DNA of 42,405 nt from the NCBI GenBank assembly GCA_021159055.1, contig JAGGSO010000030.1, forward strand, positions 1-42,405, given 5' to 3'. Made by a program: the position numbers and the translations under genes. Below, piece after piece: positions 24,567 through 34,141 of the stretch. The stretch's first letter is position 1. Each line of letters opens with the position of its first letter. The stretch comes from Candidatus Bipolaricaulota bacterium. Its GTDB lineage: Bacteria; Bipolaricaulota; Bipolaricaulia; UBA7950; UBA9294. Below the pieces are notes generated by a model. It did not search any database. It had not been told where the DNA came from and saw only the letters and a program-made list of their open reading frames with translations.

Positions 24567-26965
24567 GTTCGTACGACCGAGACGATGCGGTCGTCCTCCT
24601 CCAGTTGGATCAGCCGCACCCCGCGGGCGTAGCGGCCGTAGGTGTTGATCTCCCCAGCAAGGATGCGGATCACCTTCTGCTCGGTGGTAATGATGATCTC
24701 GTCCTGGTCGGAGACGATTCCGATCGAGACGAGCGGCCCGGAGTCACGGTCGAGCTTGATCCCGAGGACCCCCTTGCCGCCCCGGCCCTGCAGCGGAAAA
24801 TCGACGAGCGATACCCGCTTCCCGTAGCCGCGCTCCGTCACCATCAGCAGCTTCTTGTCCATCGTGATGTCCCGCTCGACCGGAGCCATCCCGATCACCC
24901 GATCACCCTCCTCGAGCCGGATCCCGATCACCCCACGCGACGGTCGCTTGGTCAGGCGCACCTCGTCCTCGCGGAACCGGATCGTCTTCCCCTGATGGGT
25001 GGCGAGGATCACCTCCCCGTCTCCGGTCGTGGCGGCGACGTCGACGAGGTGATCATCCTCGTCGGCGTTTATCGCGATGATCCCGTTCGTGTGGACGTTG
25101 GCGTAGTCGCGCAGGCGGTTGCGGTTGACGATCCCGTTCTCGGTCGCCATCAGGCAGAATCGTCCCTCCACGTCCGAGAAGTCGGCGACCGGGAGGATCG
25201 CCCGCACCCTCTCGTCCTGCTCCATCGCGATCAGGGTACGCAGGTTCTTCCCGATCGAGTCCCGCCTGCCGGAGGGGAGCTTGTATCCCTGGGTGCGGTA
25301 GACGCGGCGCTTATTCGTGAACAATAGGATCTCGTCGCGCGCGTTCGCCAGGGCGCAGCAGGAGATGTAGTCGTCCTCCTTGGTCCGCTGACCGATCACC
25401 CCCTTGCCGCCGCGCCCCTGGCTGCGGAACTCGTGCGCCCGCGGGGCGTTGACATAGCCGCGGGCGGTGACCGAGACCATCAGGTCGTAGTCCGGGATCA
25501 GGCTGGTGAAATCGACCTCGCCATCCTCGTCGGTGATCAGGGTGCGACGCTCGTCCCCGTACTTATCGGCTACAGCTCTTAGCTCGCGCTTGATCGTCTC
25601 ATCGAGGATCTCCTCGCTCCCGAGGATCCGCTCGTAGCTTTTGATCTCCTCCAGCTTCTCTTTGTACTCGGTGTCGATCTTCTCCCGCTCCAGCCCGGTC
25701 AGCTGGGAGAGCCTCATCTTGAGGATGGCATCGGTCTGCTCGTCGGAGAGGGCGAGCTCCTCCTTCAGATGCGCCGCCGCGGTGGCGCTGTCTTTGGCCG
25801 CGCGCAGAAGCTCGATCACCCGCTCGATGTTGGAAAGGGCCTTTCTGTACCCTTCAAGGATGTGGGCGCGGGCACGCGCCACCTTGAGCCGGTGCTCGGT
25901 ACGACGGCGCACCACCTCACGGCGGAAGTCGATGAACGAGTTCAGGATCTCCTTCAGCGACAGGGTGCGCGGATTTCCATCCAGGATGACGAGAAACACC
26001 GCGGCGAACGTTCGCTCTAACGGTGTGTACTTGTACAGGCGATTCAGGATGACGTTCGGGTTTGCCGAGCGCTTGAGCTCAACCACCACACGGAGTCCCT
26101 CGCGATCCGACTCGTCACGCAAATCGGAGATCCCGTCGATATCTCCGGAGTGGACCTTAGCCGCGATTGCCTCCACCAAGGCGGATTTTCGCACCTGATA
26201 AGGGATCTCCGAGATGATGATCCGATCGTCCTCGATCGTCGCCTTCCCCCGCACGGTGATCTTCCCGGTCCCGGTCCGGTACATCTCCTCGATCCCGGCC
26301 CGTCCCATGATGATCCCCCCGGTGGGGAAGTCGGGGCCAGGGATGAACTGCATCAGATCGCGCACCGAGGCCTCGGGATGATCCATCAGGTAGATGATCC
26401 CATCGATCAACTCACCCAGGTTGTGTGGTGGGATCTGGGTCGTCATCCCGACCGAGATCCCCCACGCTCCGTTCATCAGAAGGTTGGGGACCTTGGCCGG
26501 GAGGACGACCGGCTCCTTGAGCGAGTCGTCGAAGTTCGGCATCCACTCGACCGTCTCCTCGCCGAGCTCCTCCAAGAACTCGGTCGCGATCGGAGCAAGC
26601 CGCGCCTCGGTATAGCGCATCGCTGCGGGTACGTCCCCGTCGATCGACCCGAAGTTCCCTTGCCCGTCCACCAGTGGGTAGCGGTAGGAGAACGGCTGGG
26701 CCATGTTCACCATGGTGTCGTAGATCGCGGCATCCCCGTGGGGATGGAACTTACCCATTACTTCGCCGACAATGCGGGCCGACTTCTTGTGGGGCTTCCC
26801 CGGCGTGAGGCCGAGCTCGTGCATCCCGTACAGGATACGACGTTGGACCGGTTTGAGGCCGTCGCGCACGTCGGGGATGGCGCGACCCCGGATCACGCTC
26901 ATCGCGTAGTTGATGTAGGACTGCTCCATCTCCTCTTCGATGAACGTCCTCTCAATCCGTCCCAT
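24563..26965 (-). CDS. gyrA: DNA gyrase subunit A
   Basis: 800 residues. The catalytic tyrosine is Tyr118 in [10 protein letters not shown]. The quinolone-determining segment [13 protein letters not shown] has Ala79 at the position of E. coli Ser83 and Asp83 at Asp87. The GyrA box that wraps DNA, QGRGGKG, is at 516-522, which supports gyrase over topoisomerase IV, and six-bladed C-terminal repeats follow (for example [12 protein letters not shown] near 725). No gyrB is in the window. An ATTATA at 27015-27020 gives TATAAT on this strand, about 50 bases before the start, as a possible -10 box. Heads gyrA-tyrS and the small Cys-rich gene. Confidence 0.95.
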   Translation of the reverse strand: MGRIERTFIEEEMEQSYINYAMSVIRGRAIPDVRDGLKPVQRRILYGMHELGLTPGKPHKKSARIVGEVMGKFHPHGDAAIYDTMVNMAQPFSYRYPLVDGQGNFGSIDGDVPAAMRYTEARLAPIATEFLEELGEETVEWMPNFDDSLKEPVVLPAKVPNLLMNGAWGISVGMTTQIPPHNLGELIDGIIYLMDHPEASVRDLMQFIPGPDFPTGGIIMGRAGIEEMYRTGTGKITVRGKATIEDDRIIISEIPYQVRKSALVEAIAAKVHSGDIDGISDLRDESDREGLRVVVELKRSANPNVILNRLYKYTPLERTFAAVFLVILDGNPRTLSLKEILNSFIDFRREVVRRRTEHRLKVARARAHILEGYRKALSNIERVIELLRAAKDSATAAAHLKEELALSDEQTDAILKMRLSQLTGLEREKIDTEYKEKLEEIKSYERILGSEEILDETIKRELRAVADKYGDERRTLITDEDGEVDFTSLIPDYDLMVSVTARGYVNAPRAHEFRSQGRGGKGVIGQRTKEDDYISCCALANARDEILLFTNKRRVYRTQGYKLPSGRRDSIGKNLRTLIAMEQDERVRAILPVADFSDVEGRFCLMATENGIVNRNRLRDYANVHTNGIIAINADEDDHLVDVAATTGDGEVILATHQGKTIRFREDEVRLTKRPSRGVIGIRLEEGDRVIGMAPVERDITMDKKLLMVTERGYGKRVSLVDFPLQGRGGKGVLGIKLDRDSGPLVSIGIVSDQDEIIITTEQKVIRILAGEINTYGRYARGVRLIQLEEDDRIVSVVRT

Positions 26966-27014
26966 GATCGTCCTTCCTTGTTGTCTTGTTTAGGAAAGCT
27001 CCATTCCGCAGGAG

Positions 27015-27020
27015 ATTATA
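27015..27020 (-). promoter_or_regulatory. Possible -10 box for gyrA
   Basis: TATAAT on the minus strand, directly after the oppC-like stop codon and 49 bases before the gyrA start. No good -35 box is seen at the right distance, so gyrA may also be read from the transporter operon. Confidence 0.4.
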
Positions 27021-28142
27021 CTACACGATGCTGTACGGATCGACGGCGTCGCGGATGGCATCCCCCATGAAGTTGAACGCGAGCACGGTGATAACGATGA
27101 ACACCCCAGGGATCAGAAGCCACGGATGCTGCTCGATCCCGGAGATGTTGTTCGCTGCGTTCAGAAGAGAGCCCCAGCTTGCCATCGGCTCGTGGATCCC
27201 CAGCCCGAGGAACGAGAGCGTCGCCTCGGTCAGGATCATCCCCGGGATGGTCAGGGTCGCCGCAACCACGAGATAGCTCGTGATGTTGGGAGTAATGTGA
27301 CGGAGAATGATCCGCAGGTCGTTGGAGCCAGCCGCCTTGGCCGCAGTGACGAAGTCCATCTCGCGGATCGCCAGGATCTGCCCACGGATGACCCGTGCCG
27401 CACCGGCCCAGCCGATCAGCGAGAGGATGATGATGATCCCCAGGAACTGCTGTGCCGGCGGGAGCCCCATCCCGGCAAGAGCCGCCCCCAGTGCGAGAAG
27501 GATCGGGAGGCCGGGGATCGCCATGAACACCTCGAATACACGCTGCATCAGCATATCTATCCAACCGCCGTAGTAGCCGGAGATTCCCCCGAACAGGATG
27601 GCAAATGGCATACTGAAGATGATGACTAACGGCCCGACGGCGAGGGATATCCATGACCCGACCATCGTGCGGGAGAACAGATCGCGACCGAACTGATCTG
27701 TCCCGAACAGGAATACAGGAGCGGTGGATCCGTCCTTGGCCTGTGCCCCGAACAGATGAATGTCGGTCTTAAATATTCCCAGAAACCGGTACGTGTCGCC
27801 GTGGACGAAGAAGTGAATGTAGTATTTTTTGGATGTGTCCTCGGTGAAAAGCGGTTGATAGGTCTCGGGATCGAACGACCGCTTGAGCGCGTACACGTAC
27901 GGTCGCAGAGAAAACCCTGATTCACTGCGAAAATGGAGCGTGCTCGGCCTGACGAACGGGTAGCTGCGAAATTGCCTGGCATAGGGATAGGGAGCGATGA
28001 ACTGGGCCCCGATCGCCATCAGGACGAACAGGAGGATGATCCCCGTCCCGATGTTTCCGAGGCGGTGCTTCCGAAACCCCCGCCAGATCAATCCCCATTG
28101 CGAAGGTCGGGCTTGTGATTCCTTCTTGGCCTTAGATCCCAT
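27021..28142 (-). CDS. Peptide ABC transporter permease (OppC/DppC family)
   Basis: Inner-membrane permease of 373 residues, longer than the usual 290-300. The extra length is a periplasmic-side insert between the first helix (about 32-52) and FLFGTDQFGRDLFSR, containing a poorly conserved stretch of about 100 residues. The rest is standard: AKAAGSNDLRIILRHITPN as ATPase coupling loop and EATLSFLGLGIHEPMASWGSLL near the end. GGAGG precedes the ATG. No ATPase gene lies in the cluster, so energy must come from a shared or distant OppD/OppF. Confidence 0.92.
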   Translation of the reverse strand: MGSKAKKESQARPSQWGLIWRGFRKHRLGNIGTGIILLFVLMAIGAQFIAPYPYARQFRSYPFVRPSTLHFRSESGFSLRPYVYALKRSFDPETYQPLFTEDTSKKYYIHFFVHGDTYRFLGIFKTDIHLFGAQAKDGSTAPVFLFGTDQFGRDLFSRTMVGSWISLAVGPLVIIFSMPFAILFGGISGYYGGWIDMLMQRVFEVFMAIPGLPILLALGAALAGMGLPPAQQFLGIIIILSLIGWAGAARVIRGQILAIREMDFVTAAKAAGSNDLRIILRHITPNITSYLVVAATLTIPGMILTEATLSFLGLGIHEPMASWGSLLNAANNISGIEQHPWLLIPGVFIVITVLAFNFMGDAIRDAVDPYSIV

Positions 28143-28160
28143 CTATGTTCCTCCGTATTT

Positions 28161-29150
28161 TCATTGGTATCGGATGCGCGGATCGACCCAGGCAAGCATG
28201 ATATCGGCAAGGAGGTTCCCGACGAGGAGGAGGAAGCTGAAGAATACCAGTCCCCCCATCGTTACGTATTGATCCTGGGCGTTGAGCGACTGCCAGTACG
28301 CTCGCTCCACAGTCGGCAGGTTGAAGATAATGGCAGTCACCAAGGTTCCCGAAAGGAGGTTGGGAAGGGACATCCCGAGCATGGTGATGAGCGGGTTGAT
28401 CGCGTTGCGGACGGCATGCTTGTAGATCACGACGCGCTCAGACAACCCCTTGGCCCGCGCCGTCTGCACGTAGGGAAGCCTAAGTGTATCGAGGAGGCTC
28501 CCGCGCATGTAGCGCATCAATCCAGCCATCCCCGAGGTGCCGACCACAAGCCAGACTGGCCACAAGTGCCACAGCAGGTTCAGGAATTTATTCCACGACC
28601 ACGGGGCCTCGATGTACTTGTTGCTGAACAGCCCACCCACTCCGAGGTCGGGGCCGACGTGAAACACCGCAACCAACATCCACAGCACGACGAGAGCGAA
28701 GAAGAAGTTGGGGATCGACAGTCCCAGGAATCCGAAGAAGGTCAAGGTGTGATCGCTCACCTTGTACTGATGGGTCGCGGAGTATATCCCCAGCGGGATG
28801 GAAACCAGCCACGTCAAAAGCATCGTGCTTGCCGAGATGATCAGCGTCCAGAATAGCCTCCCTCCCATGAACAGAGTGAAGAAGACGGGCTGGCGCGTCT
28901 CGAACGACGTCCCGAAATCGCCGTAGCGGATGATCCGCGTGAACCAGATCCACCACTGGACGATGAACGGCTTGTCGAGGCCGTAGCGGTGCGCCATCTC
29001 GTCGAACGTCTCCTGGGTGATGTCCGGGTTGAGCCGGGAGCGGGTGAGATAATCCCCCGGCATCAACTGCAGGATGGCAAATGAGATCAGGGAGATGATG
29101 ATAAGAAGCGGAATCATGTACAAAGTTCGTCGTATAATATAACTTATCAT
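28161..29150 (-). CDS. Peptide ABC transporter permease (OppB/DppB family)
   Basis: Inner-membrane permease of 329 residues. It starts with the typical MISYIIRRTLYMIPLLIIISLISFAI helix and continues with LMPGDYL; the coupling loop is YVQTARAKGLSERVVIYKHAVRNA, and the end is the conserved ADIMLAWVDPRIRY. It lies 18 bp before the OppC-like gene and 58 bp after the binding-protein gene, with a GC-rich hairpin in the latter gap. Only a weak ribosome site (AAGG) precedes its ATG. Confidence 0.93.
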   Translation of the reverse strand: MISYIIRRTLYMIPLLIIISLISFAILQLMPGDYLTRSRLNPDITQETFDEMAHRYGLDKPFIVQWWIWFTRIIRYGDFGTSFETRQPVFFTLFMGGRLFWTLIISASTMLLTWLVSIPLGIYSATHQYKVSDHTLTFFGFLGLSIPNFFFALVVLWMLVAVFHVGPDLGVGGLFSNKYIEAPWSWNKFLNLLWHLWPVWLVVGTSGMAGLMRYMRGSLLDTLRLPYVQTARAKGLSERVVIYKHAVRNAINPLITMLGMSLPNLLSGTLVTAIIFNLPTVERAYWQSLNAQDQYVTMGGLVFFSFLLLVGNLLADIMLAWVDPRIRYQ

Positions 29151-29169
29151 CGTTAACCTTCTGAAATAT

Positions 29170-29195
29170 GCGGGGACGCGTTGCCGCGCCCCCGC
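29170..29195 (-). other. Hairpin between peptide-binding protein and permease genes
   Basis: GCGGGGACGCG (29170-29180) and CGCGCCCCCGC (29185-29195) form an 11-position stem with one mismatch and a four-base loop that reads GCAA on the transcript. It sits right after the binding-protein stop, as in the other transporter operon at 5663-5695, and has no U run. Likely message stabiliser or partial attenuator. Confidence 0.65.
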
Positions 29196-29208
29196 GATTG
29201 GGTCGTTG

Positions 29209-31020
29209 TTACTTCTTTATGTATACGATGTCGATCAGGCCACCGCCCGGAGTCGCCAGCGGGTTAGTCGCCTCACCGTTTCCGATGAAGTTGTAGTACG
29301 CGTAGGTGAACTTCTGGTTGACGGTGAAGATCAACCCGAGGTCCTTCTCCGCGAAGAGCTGCTGGTACTCCTTGTAGTACTCGAACGCCTCATCGTTGTC
29401 GTACGTAGAGACGCCCTTGTCGAACAGCTCGTCGATCTGCTTCTCGTAGTCAAAGATATCGCCCTTGGCCGCCGAGTAGTGCCAGAAGTGGAGCCCTCCG
29501 GTGGAGCGATACACGTTCGCACCGTTGTTCGGCTCATCTCCGCCGGTAAGCCCGAGGACGACCGCCTCGTACTGGCCCCCGAGGAGCTTGGTGACCAGGG
29601 TGTTGAAGTCGACTGGGTTGAAGTTGGCCTTGATCCCGATCTTCTTCAGGTCGTCGGCGAGGATCTGGCAGAACCCTTCACGCAGTGTGTTACCGGAGTT
29701 CGTGTTGAGCTCGAACTCGACCGGGGTACCGTCCTCGAACTCGCGGATCCCGTCTCCGTCATTGTCCACGATCCCGATCTGATCCAGAAGTTTCGCCGCT
29801 TTATCCAGGTCATAGTCATAGATCACAGCGTTCTTCTCAGTGATCGGGCCACCGTAGTAGTCGCGTCCCGCGTAGAACGGGGAGTTCATGCTCACCGGGC
29901 TCCACTGCGGGGCCGCGAGACCGTTGTACAGGTTGTTGATGACCGTCTGCTTGTCGATCGCATGCGCGATCGCCTGGCGGAACGCGAGCTTGCGGAACAG
30001 CCCCTTCAGCTTCTCGTTCGGGGTATCGAGGTTAAACGAGACCCATAGGGTTCCGTACGTCGCGCCCTTGATCAGGACGGTGAACCCCTTCTGGGCCTCT
30101 TCGGCCTTCAGGATCGGGACGTCGCTCGGGCGGGCGCCGAACGCGTAGATCTCACCGTTGCGGAACTTGAGGAGCGACACGTCCTGGCTCGCCACCACCA
30201 GGTCGACCCACTTGTCGAGGTAAGGGAGCTGGACCCCGTTCGGATCGTAGTGGTAGTAGTAAGGGTTGCGGACCATCACGACCTGCTGGTCCGGGGTGAA
30301 GCTGTCCAGGACGAACGGTCCCATGCCGACGATCTCCTTGGGGTCGGTATCGAGTCCCCACACGCCGTTGAACGTACCCGCCGGCACGTCCGGGTTGAGC
30401 TTGTGCACGTACTGGGCAAGCTTGTGCTTCGGCATGATCGAAACGCCCATCGCGTTCAGGATCGGGCGGAAGACCATGGATATGGTCACCTTGACGGTGT
30501 AGTCGTCCACCTTCTCCACCTTCGGGAACGAGCCGTCCGGAAGCTGGAGAATGTCGCGGGTGTCGGTCTCCACGTCCTCGTTGAAGTAGAGATCGTTGAA
30601 CGTGAACACAACGTCGTCGGCAGTGAACGGCTCGCCGTCAGACCACTTGAGCCCCTGGCGCAGGTGGAACGTGATCGTCAGCCCGTCCTCAGAGATGTCC
30701 CACGACTTGGCGAGCTCGGGCTCGATCGCGCCGTTGATCGGGTTGGTTGTGGTCAACCCCATGAACATCTTGTCCGTATAAGCGGTCGTGCTCGTCTCGT
30801 GCGCGGTGACGGCGTTCCACTTCTTCGGGTTGGAGATGGTCGAGGTGTAGAGGGTCCCGCCCCTGACTCCAGGCTGCAGGTCAGCGTACGGGGTCCCCTC
30901 CTGTCCGAGGGGAACGATCAACGCATCCTTCGGCATCGTCGCGTACCCCTGCCCGAACACCACCGCACCGGCAGAGAGGACGAGTGCCAGTCCAATTACC
31001 AACAATGCCAGTCTTTTCAT
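29209..31020 (-). CDS. Periplasmic peptide-binding protein (SBP family 5, OppA-like)
   Basis: 603 residues with a Sec signal peptide (about 1-24, KRLALLVIGLALVLSAGAVVFGQ) and no lipobox. Family landmarks: LAKSWDISEDGLTITFHLRQGLKWSDGEPFTADDVVFTF at about 103-142, and RKLAFRQAIAHAIDKQTVINNLYNG further on. It would capture peptides, or nickel or sugars in some relatives, for the two permeases downstream. AAAGGAGG precedes the ATG. A HEAT-like secreted protein is encoded 27 bp upstream in the same operon. Confidence 0.92.
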   Translation of the reverse strand: MKRLALLVIGLALVLSAGAVVFGQGYATMPKDALIVPLGQEGTPYADLQPGVRGGTLYTSTISNPKKWNAVTAHETSTTAYTDKMFMGLTTTNPINGAIEPELAKSWDISEDGLTITFHLRQGLKWSDGEPFTADDVVFTFNDLYFNEDVETDTRDILQLPDGSFPKVEKVDDYTVKVTISMVFRPILNAMGVSIMPKHKLAQYVHKLNPDVPAGTFNGVWGLDTDPKEIVGMGPFVLDSFTPDQQVVMVRNPYYYHYDPNGVQLPYLDKWVDLVVASQDVSLLKFRNGEIYAFGARPSDVPILKAEEAQKGFTVLIKGATYGTLWVSFNLDTPNEKLKGLFRKLAFRQAIAHAIDKQTVINNLYNGLAAPQWSPVSMNSPFYAGRDYYGGPITEKNAVIYDYDLDKAAKLLDQIGIVDNDGDGIREFEDGTPVEFELNTNSGNTLREGFCQILADDLKKIGIKANFNPVDFNTLVTKLLGGQYEAVVLGLTGGDEPNNGANVYRSTGGLHFWHYSAAKGDIFDYEKQIDELFDKGVSTYDNDEAFEYYKEYQQLFAEKDLGLIFTVNQKFTYAYYNFIGNGEATNPLATPGGGLIDIVYIKK

Positions 31021-31047
31021 TATATGTAACCTCCTTTGTTTGGTCCC

Positions 31048-31830
31048 TTACTTGCCGTACCGGTTGGCCAGGGCCACCTCGTAGGCGTAGAGGTATTCTG
31101 CGCTCTTGACGCCGTGGCCGGCGACGAGGACCTTCTCCAGATCCTGAGCCGTGAGGTCGGACTCGATCAGCTTGCTCGACAGGGCGATCGCCCCGGCGAT
31201 CCGCAGCCCGGCGCTCTCTCCGTTCAGAGCGAGGTCTTCCAGCTCCGCCTGGGTCTTCGGGTTGAACGAGAGGTAGAACCCGGCCAAGACCTCACCAGCG
31301 GCGTAGGCGAGCTCGTCGGAGTCGTTGGTGACCGCTTGCTCTTCGAGGTCGGCTGCCTTCAGGCTACGACGGCTGATGAAGTAGTAGGCACGTGCCGCTG
31401 CAAGCCGTACCTCATGGGTCTTGCTTGTGTCGGCGGCCATCGCCTTCAGCTCGTCCGCCTTCTTTGCGATCAGGTAGGTGACAAGCGGGTTCACCGCCGC
31501 GGCCCGGATCATCTCCGGTTGGTCACCACCGGCGATCGCCATGAGCTCGTCTTCGGTCTTGTCACGATAGAGGATCTCGAGCGCCTTGCTCGCTGCGGTG
31601 CGCAGACCGATCGTGCGGCCGTTTGCCGCCAGGGCTTCAAGTTCAGCTACCGTCTTGCTCTGGGCGTAGGAATCGGCGAGAGCCATCCCTGCCGCCGTGC
31701 TGATTTCTGGGATCAGTTCGTTGGAAGCGATGTCCTCCAGTTGCGCTGTGGTGTACGCTCCCGCAATGAGTGAAAAGAGCAATACCACACCAGACAGTGC
31801 GACCAGCGTTCGCAGGCCGAAACGTTTCAT
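31048..31830 (-). CDS. Secreted HEAT-like repeat protein
   Basis: 260 residues from ATG 31830, chosen because AAAGGAGG lies just upstream; a longer frame to 31878 has no ribosome site. A signal peptide (about 1-25) leads into six or seven helical repeats of about 34-36 residues. Each has a core like ELxxLAxNGxxxxLRxAAxxAL, for example AELEALAANGRTIGLRTAASKAL and DELMAIAGGDQPEMIRAAAVNPL. This is the alpha-solenoid style of HEAT/PBS lyase-like repeats, usually a protein-binding scaffold. It is the first gene of the peptide transporter operon, so it may present substrate or dock the binding protein. Function is inference. Confidence 0.75.
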   Translation of the reverse strand: MKRFGLRTLVALSGVVLLFSLIAGAYTTAQLEDIASNELIPEISTAAGMALADSYAQSKTVAELEALAANGRTIGLRTAASKALEILYRDKTEDELMAIAGGDQPEMIRAAAVNPLVTYLIAKKADELKAMAADTSKTHEVRLAAARAYYFISRRSLKAADLEEQAVTNDSDELAYAAGEVLAGFYLSFNPKTQAELEDLALNGESAGLRIAGAIALSSKLIESDLTAQDLEKVLVAGHGVKSAEYLYAYEVALANRYGK

Positions 31831-31928
31831 ATTTGTACCTCCTTTTTGATGTTGAAGCCGTCCCAAAAGATACTGCAAAGTTGCCGCATCACCTCCGGGC
31901 TTCCTAAAGTCTAGTGGAGAGTCACCTA

Positions 31929-31958
31929 ATCATACCAGGAGTGGAGGCGGAATGTCAA
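31929..31958 (-). promoter_or_regulatory. Sigma-70 promoter for the HEAT-peptide transporter operon
   Basis: TTGACA (31958-31953), an 18-base spacer and TATGAT (31934-31929) on the minus strand, about 100 bases before ATG 31830. The -35 box overlaps the stop codon of the preceding gene. Confidence 0.75.
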
Positions 31959-33739
31959 TCAGAAAAACAGTCGATCCACTCCCCCACCGATTTGTCGAGC
32001 TCTTCACGGGAGAGCCCGCACGCTTCCCGAATCGCGGAGTCGAGCGAGAGGTCTTCTCCGAGGGGGGACGTACCGATCCAGATGGACCGGATCGCCTTCG
32101 GACCGAAATGATCGAGGACGTACTTCAACATCAGGCCCGCCTCGATTCTGACAGTATTCGGATCGCTCGTTCCGTAGTCGAGGATGTACAACGAAGTCCA
32201 GCGTCCCTCCTGACGGAGCCGTCTTCCTTGGGCGACGAGGTCCGCGGTCTCTGTAGTGAGGGCAACAGCGAGGCCGTCACGGAGCAGATTCGAGTAGGTA
32301 TCCATCCGGAACGCATAAGCCGGGATCGTCCGTGCGAGCTGAAAGACAGCGTCATCATCGACGAGGAGGTGAAAGGCGGCACTCTCCTCCGGGGGGAGCG
32401 GGGTAACCGTCTCTCCTGCAGTCCTTGTGGCTTGGTCGGGATAGAGGAACACCGTCACCTGAGAGGGAAGTTCAGCGGGTGCGAGAGCGAGTTCCCCGAT
32501 TACCTCCTGATAGCTTGTCTGGAGCGTTTTTACCTTCTCCTGCGCTGTAGCTCGATCTGGAGCGAGCACTCGAATCGTACCGCTGCTGGCCGTCGCCCAG
32601 CCGTGGAAGAGAGTGAGGTATCGCTTCATCTCAGCGTAAACTTCGCCGGTTAGTCCCGCGGCGATCCGCTCCGCCGCGGCGAAGTCCCCCATGGAGATTG
32701 CACACTTAACCGCGATCGCGATCTCGGCCGGATCCGCAGACCCGACTAGATACTTCCTCGCCTCTGCGTAGGCTCTTCCCGGATCCCCGCTTGCGAGGAG
32801 GTAATAGGAATGCCAACGATGGTAGTCCGGGGCTTTCATTCCGGAGGCGAGTGCCGCCTCACGCCACCCCTCACTGAGATGGGTAATCGACTCCGGGGTG
32901 ATACGGGCGAGCAGCCGCTCCGTGCTCCCCTTTCCCCATGCGCGTCTCACCCCGGTAATCCCCCCTTCCTCCTCAATGAGGAATTGAACGAGCGACGCCG
33001 ACTCGAGCGCCGGAATCGAGCCTGTCTCGTTCTCGACCCTTAGATCGAAGATCCCCTTGAACGCGTCGAGGGAGACGATCGCGGCGGGAGAGTAGGGGGA
33101 GTCGAACTGATCGTACAAAGAAGGCGGAAACCGGTTTTTCTCCTCTAACCGGATCAGTTGAGGGATGGAGAGAAAGAGGCGGTCGGGGAGTCCGGCGACG
33201 ACCGCGTGGAAGTTGCGGTTCGGATCAGCTGCGTACATCCGCATCCCCGTCTTCAGGATCTGGGATCGGCAGTCTCCCCACCCGAACGCAAGGACCAGCT
33301 CGGCGAGGCGGGGACGTGGGTCCTCCCCCACGAGCAGGTCCAGTGGTGCAGTATAGGTCGAGCTGGCGTTCGGACCTTTTCTCTTCATGATCGAGCTCTG
33401 GAGATCAGAGATATCGGGATGGACAAAGACGTCGATCGGTTGGGGGATGAGTTTCGGATCCACGTGAAGGAGGGCGATGAGGTCACGCAGCTCCTCCTCC
33501 AGCTCCGCGGCGAGGACGGAGTGACCGCTCTTGATCGACGAATCCTTGGGATACCACAGATTGAACTCCTCAGTCCGGTAGCACACCAAGCCCTGGAGCT
33601 CAGGGGTGGCGGCGGGTTGGACCAAATAGATGAGTATCGCGATCGCGATCCCGATCCCCAATCCTCCAATGAGGAGCCCCCCGATCATCGCCATCACTGG
33701 ATTACGAAAAAACCTCTTCCATCCCTTGCGCTCTTGCAT
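31955..33739 (-). CDS. Membrane-anchored protein with two peptidase-MA-like halves
   Basis: 594 residues from ATG 33739. A single transmembrane helix at about 15-40 follows a basic start (QERKGWKRFFRNP), so most of the chain is periplasmic. Residues about 52-320 and 395-590 look alike in layout: an opening strand, helices, then PIDVFVHPDISDL in the first half and SQVTVFLYPDQATRT in the second, as in peptidase-MA-like (gluzincin) domains. Neither half has HExxH where it is expected (LAELVLAFGW and LARTIPAYAF), so both are probably inactive. A helical TPR-like linker (HSYYLLASGDPGRAYAEARKYL) joins them. Family call is tentative. Confidence 0.65.
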   Translation of the reverse strand: MQERKGWKRFFRNPVMAMIGGLLIGGLGIGIAIAILIYLVQPAATPELQGLVCYRTEEFNLWYPKDSSIKSGHSVLAAELEEELRDLIALLHVDPKLIPQPIDVFVHPDISDLQSSIMKRKGPNASSTYTAPLDLLVGEDPRPRLAELVLAFGWGDCRSQILKTGMRMYAADPNRNFHAVVAGLPDRLFLSIPQLIRLEEKNRFPPSLYDQFDSPYSPAAIVSLDAFKGIFDLRVENETGSIPALESASLVQFLIEEEGGITGVRRAWGKGSTERLLARITPESITHLSEGWREAALASGMKAPDYHRWHSYYLLASGDPGRAYAEARKYLVGSADPAEIAIAVKCAISMGDFAAAERIAAGLTGEVYAEMKRYLTLFHGWATASSGTIRVLAPDRATAQEKVKTLQTSYQEVIGELALAPAELPSQVTVFLYPDQATRTAGETVTPLPPEESAAFHLLVDDDAVFQLARTIPAYAFRMDTYSNLLRDGLAVALTTETADLVAQGRRLRQEGRWTSLYILDYGTSDPNTVRIEAGLMLKYVLDHFGPKAIRSIWIGTSPLGEDLSLDSAIREACGLSREELDKSVGEWIDCFSD

Positions 33740-33748
33740 ATTGCGGTG

Positions 33749-33754
33749 ATTATA
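33749..33754 (-). promoter_or_regulatory. -10 box implying a leaderless transcript
   Basis: TATAAT on the minus strand (33754-33749) ends ten bases before ATG 33739, so transcription should begin within a few bases of the start codon. There is no Shine-Dalgarno sequence. The -35 region is weak. A TTG 45 bases upstream in the same frame lacks a ribosome site too. Confidence 0.5.
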
Positions 33755-33786
33755 CCGGACATCGGACAGGGATGCCGGGAGCAATT

Positions 33787-33815
33787 TTGACAGGAGGGGA
33801 GCCCGTTGCTATACT
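33787..33815 (+). promoter_or_regulatory. Sigma-70 promoter for spoVS-argS-ftsY
   Basis: TTGACA (33787-33792), a 17-base spacer and TATACT (33810-33815), about 49 bases before the spoVS ATG. It is divergent from the minus-strand -10 box 33 bases away. Confidence 0.8.
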
Positions 33816-33863
33816 AGTCATCGCGGGGTTTGATGCACGTCGTACGTGAAGTAGGAGGCCGCT

Positions 33864-34124
33864 ATGGAGATCCTGAAAGTCGCATCCCGTTCAAACCCAA
33901 ACTCGGTCGCTGGGGCGATCGCCGGGGCACTGGAGAAGGACGGCGTTGTTGAACTGCACGCGATCGGCGCCGGTGCGGTTAACCAGACAGTGAAAGCGAT
34001 CGCAATCGCTCGTCGTCTCGTGGAGAAAGGAGATGGCGCTCCGATCAAGGTTGTCCCCGGGTTTGTTGAGCTGAGGATCTCCGGTGAGGAGAAGACCGGG
34101 ATCCGGTTCATCGTGGAAAAGTAG
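33864..34124 (+). CDS. spoVS: Stage V sporulation protein S homologue
   Basis: 86 residues, the exact size of SpoVS, an Alba-like small protein needed for late sporulation in Bacillus but also common in non-sporulating thermophiles. The diagnostic core is SNPNSVAGAIAGALEKDG, then AIGAGAVNQTVKAIAIARRLV. The ATG at 33864 follows GTAGGAGG. It is first in an operon with argS and ftsY. In a diderm host without other sporulation genes in view, a nucleic-acid-binding or regulatory role is more likely than sporulation; that is inference. Confidence 0.92.
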   Translation: MEILKVASRSNPNSVAGAIAGALEKDGVVELHAIGAGAVNQTVKAIAIARRLVEKGDGAPIKVVPGFVELRISGEEKTGIRFIVEK

Positions 34125-34141
34125 CTTATCCATCCCTATCT

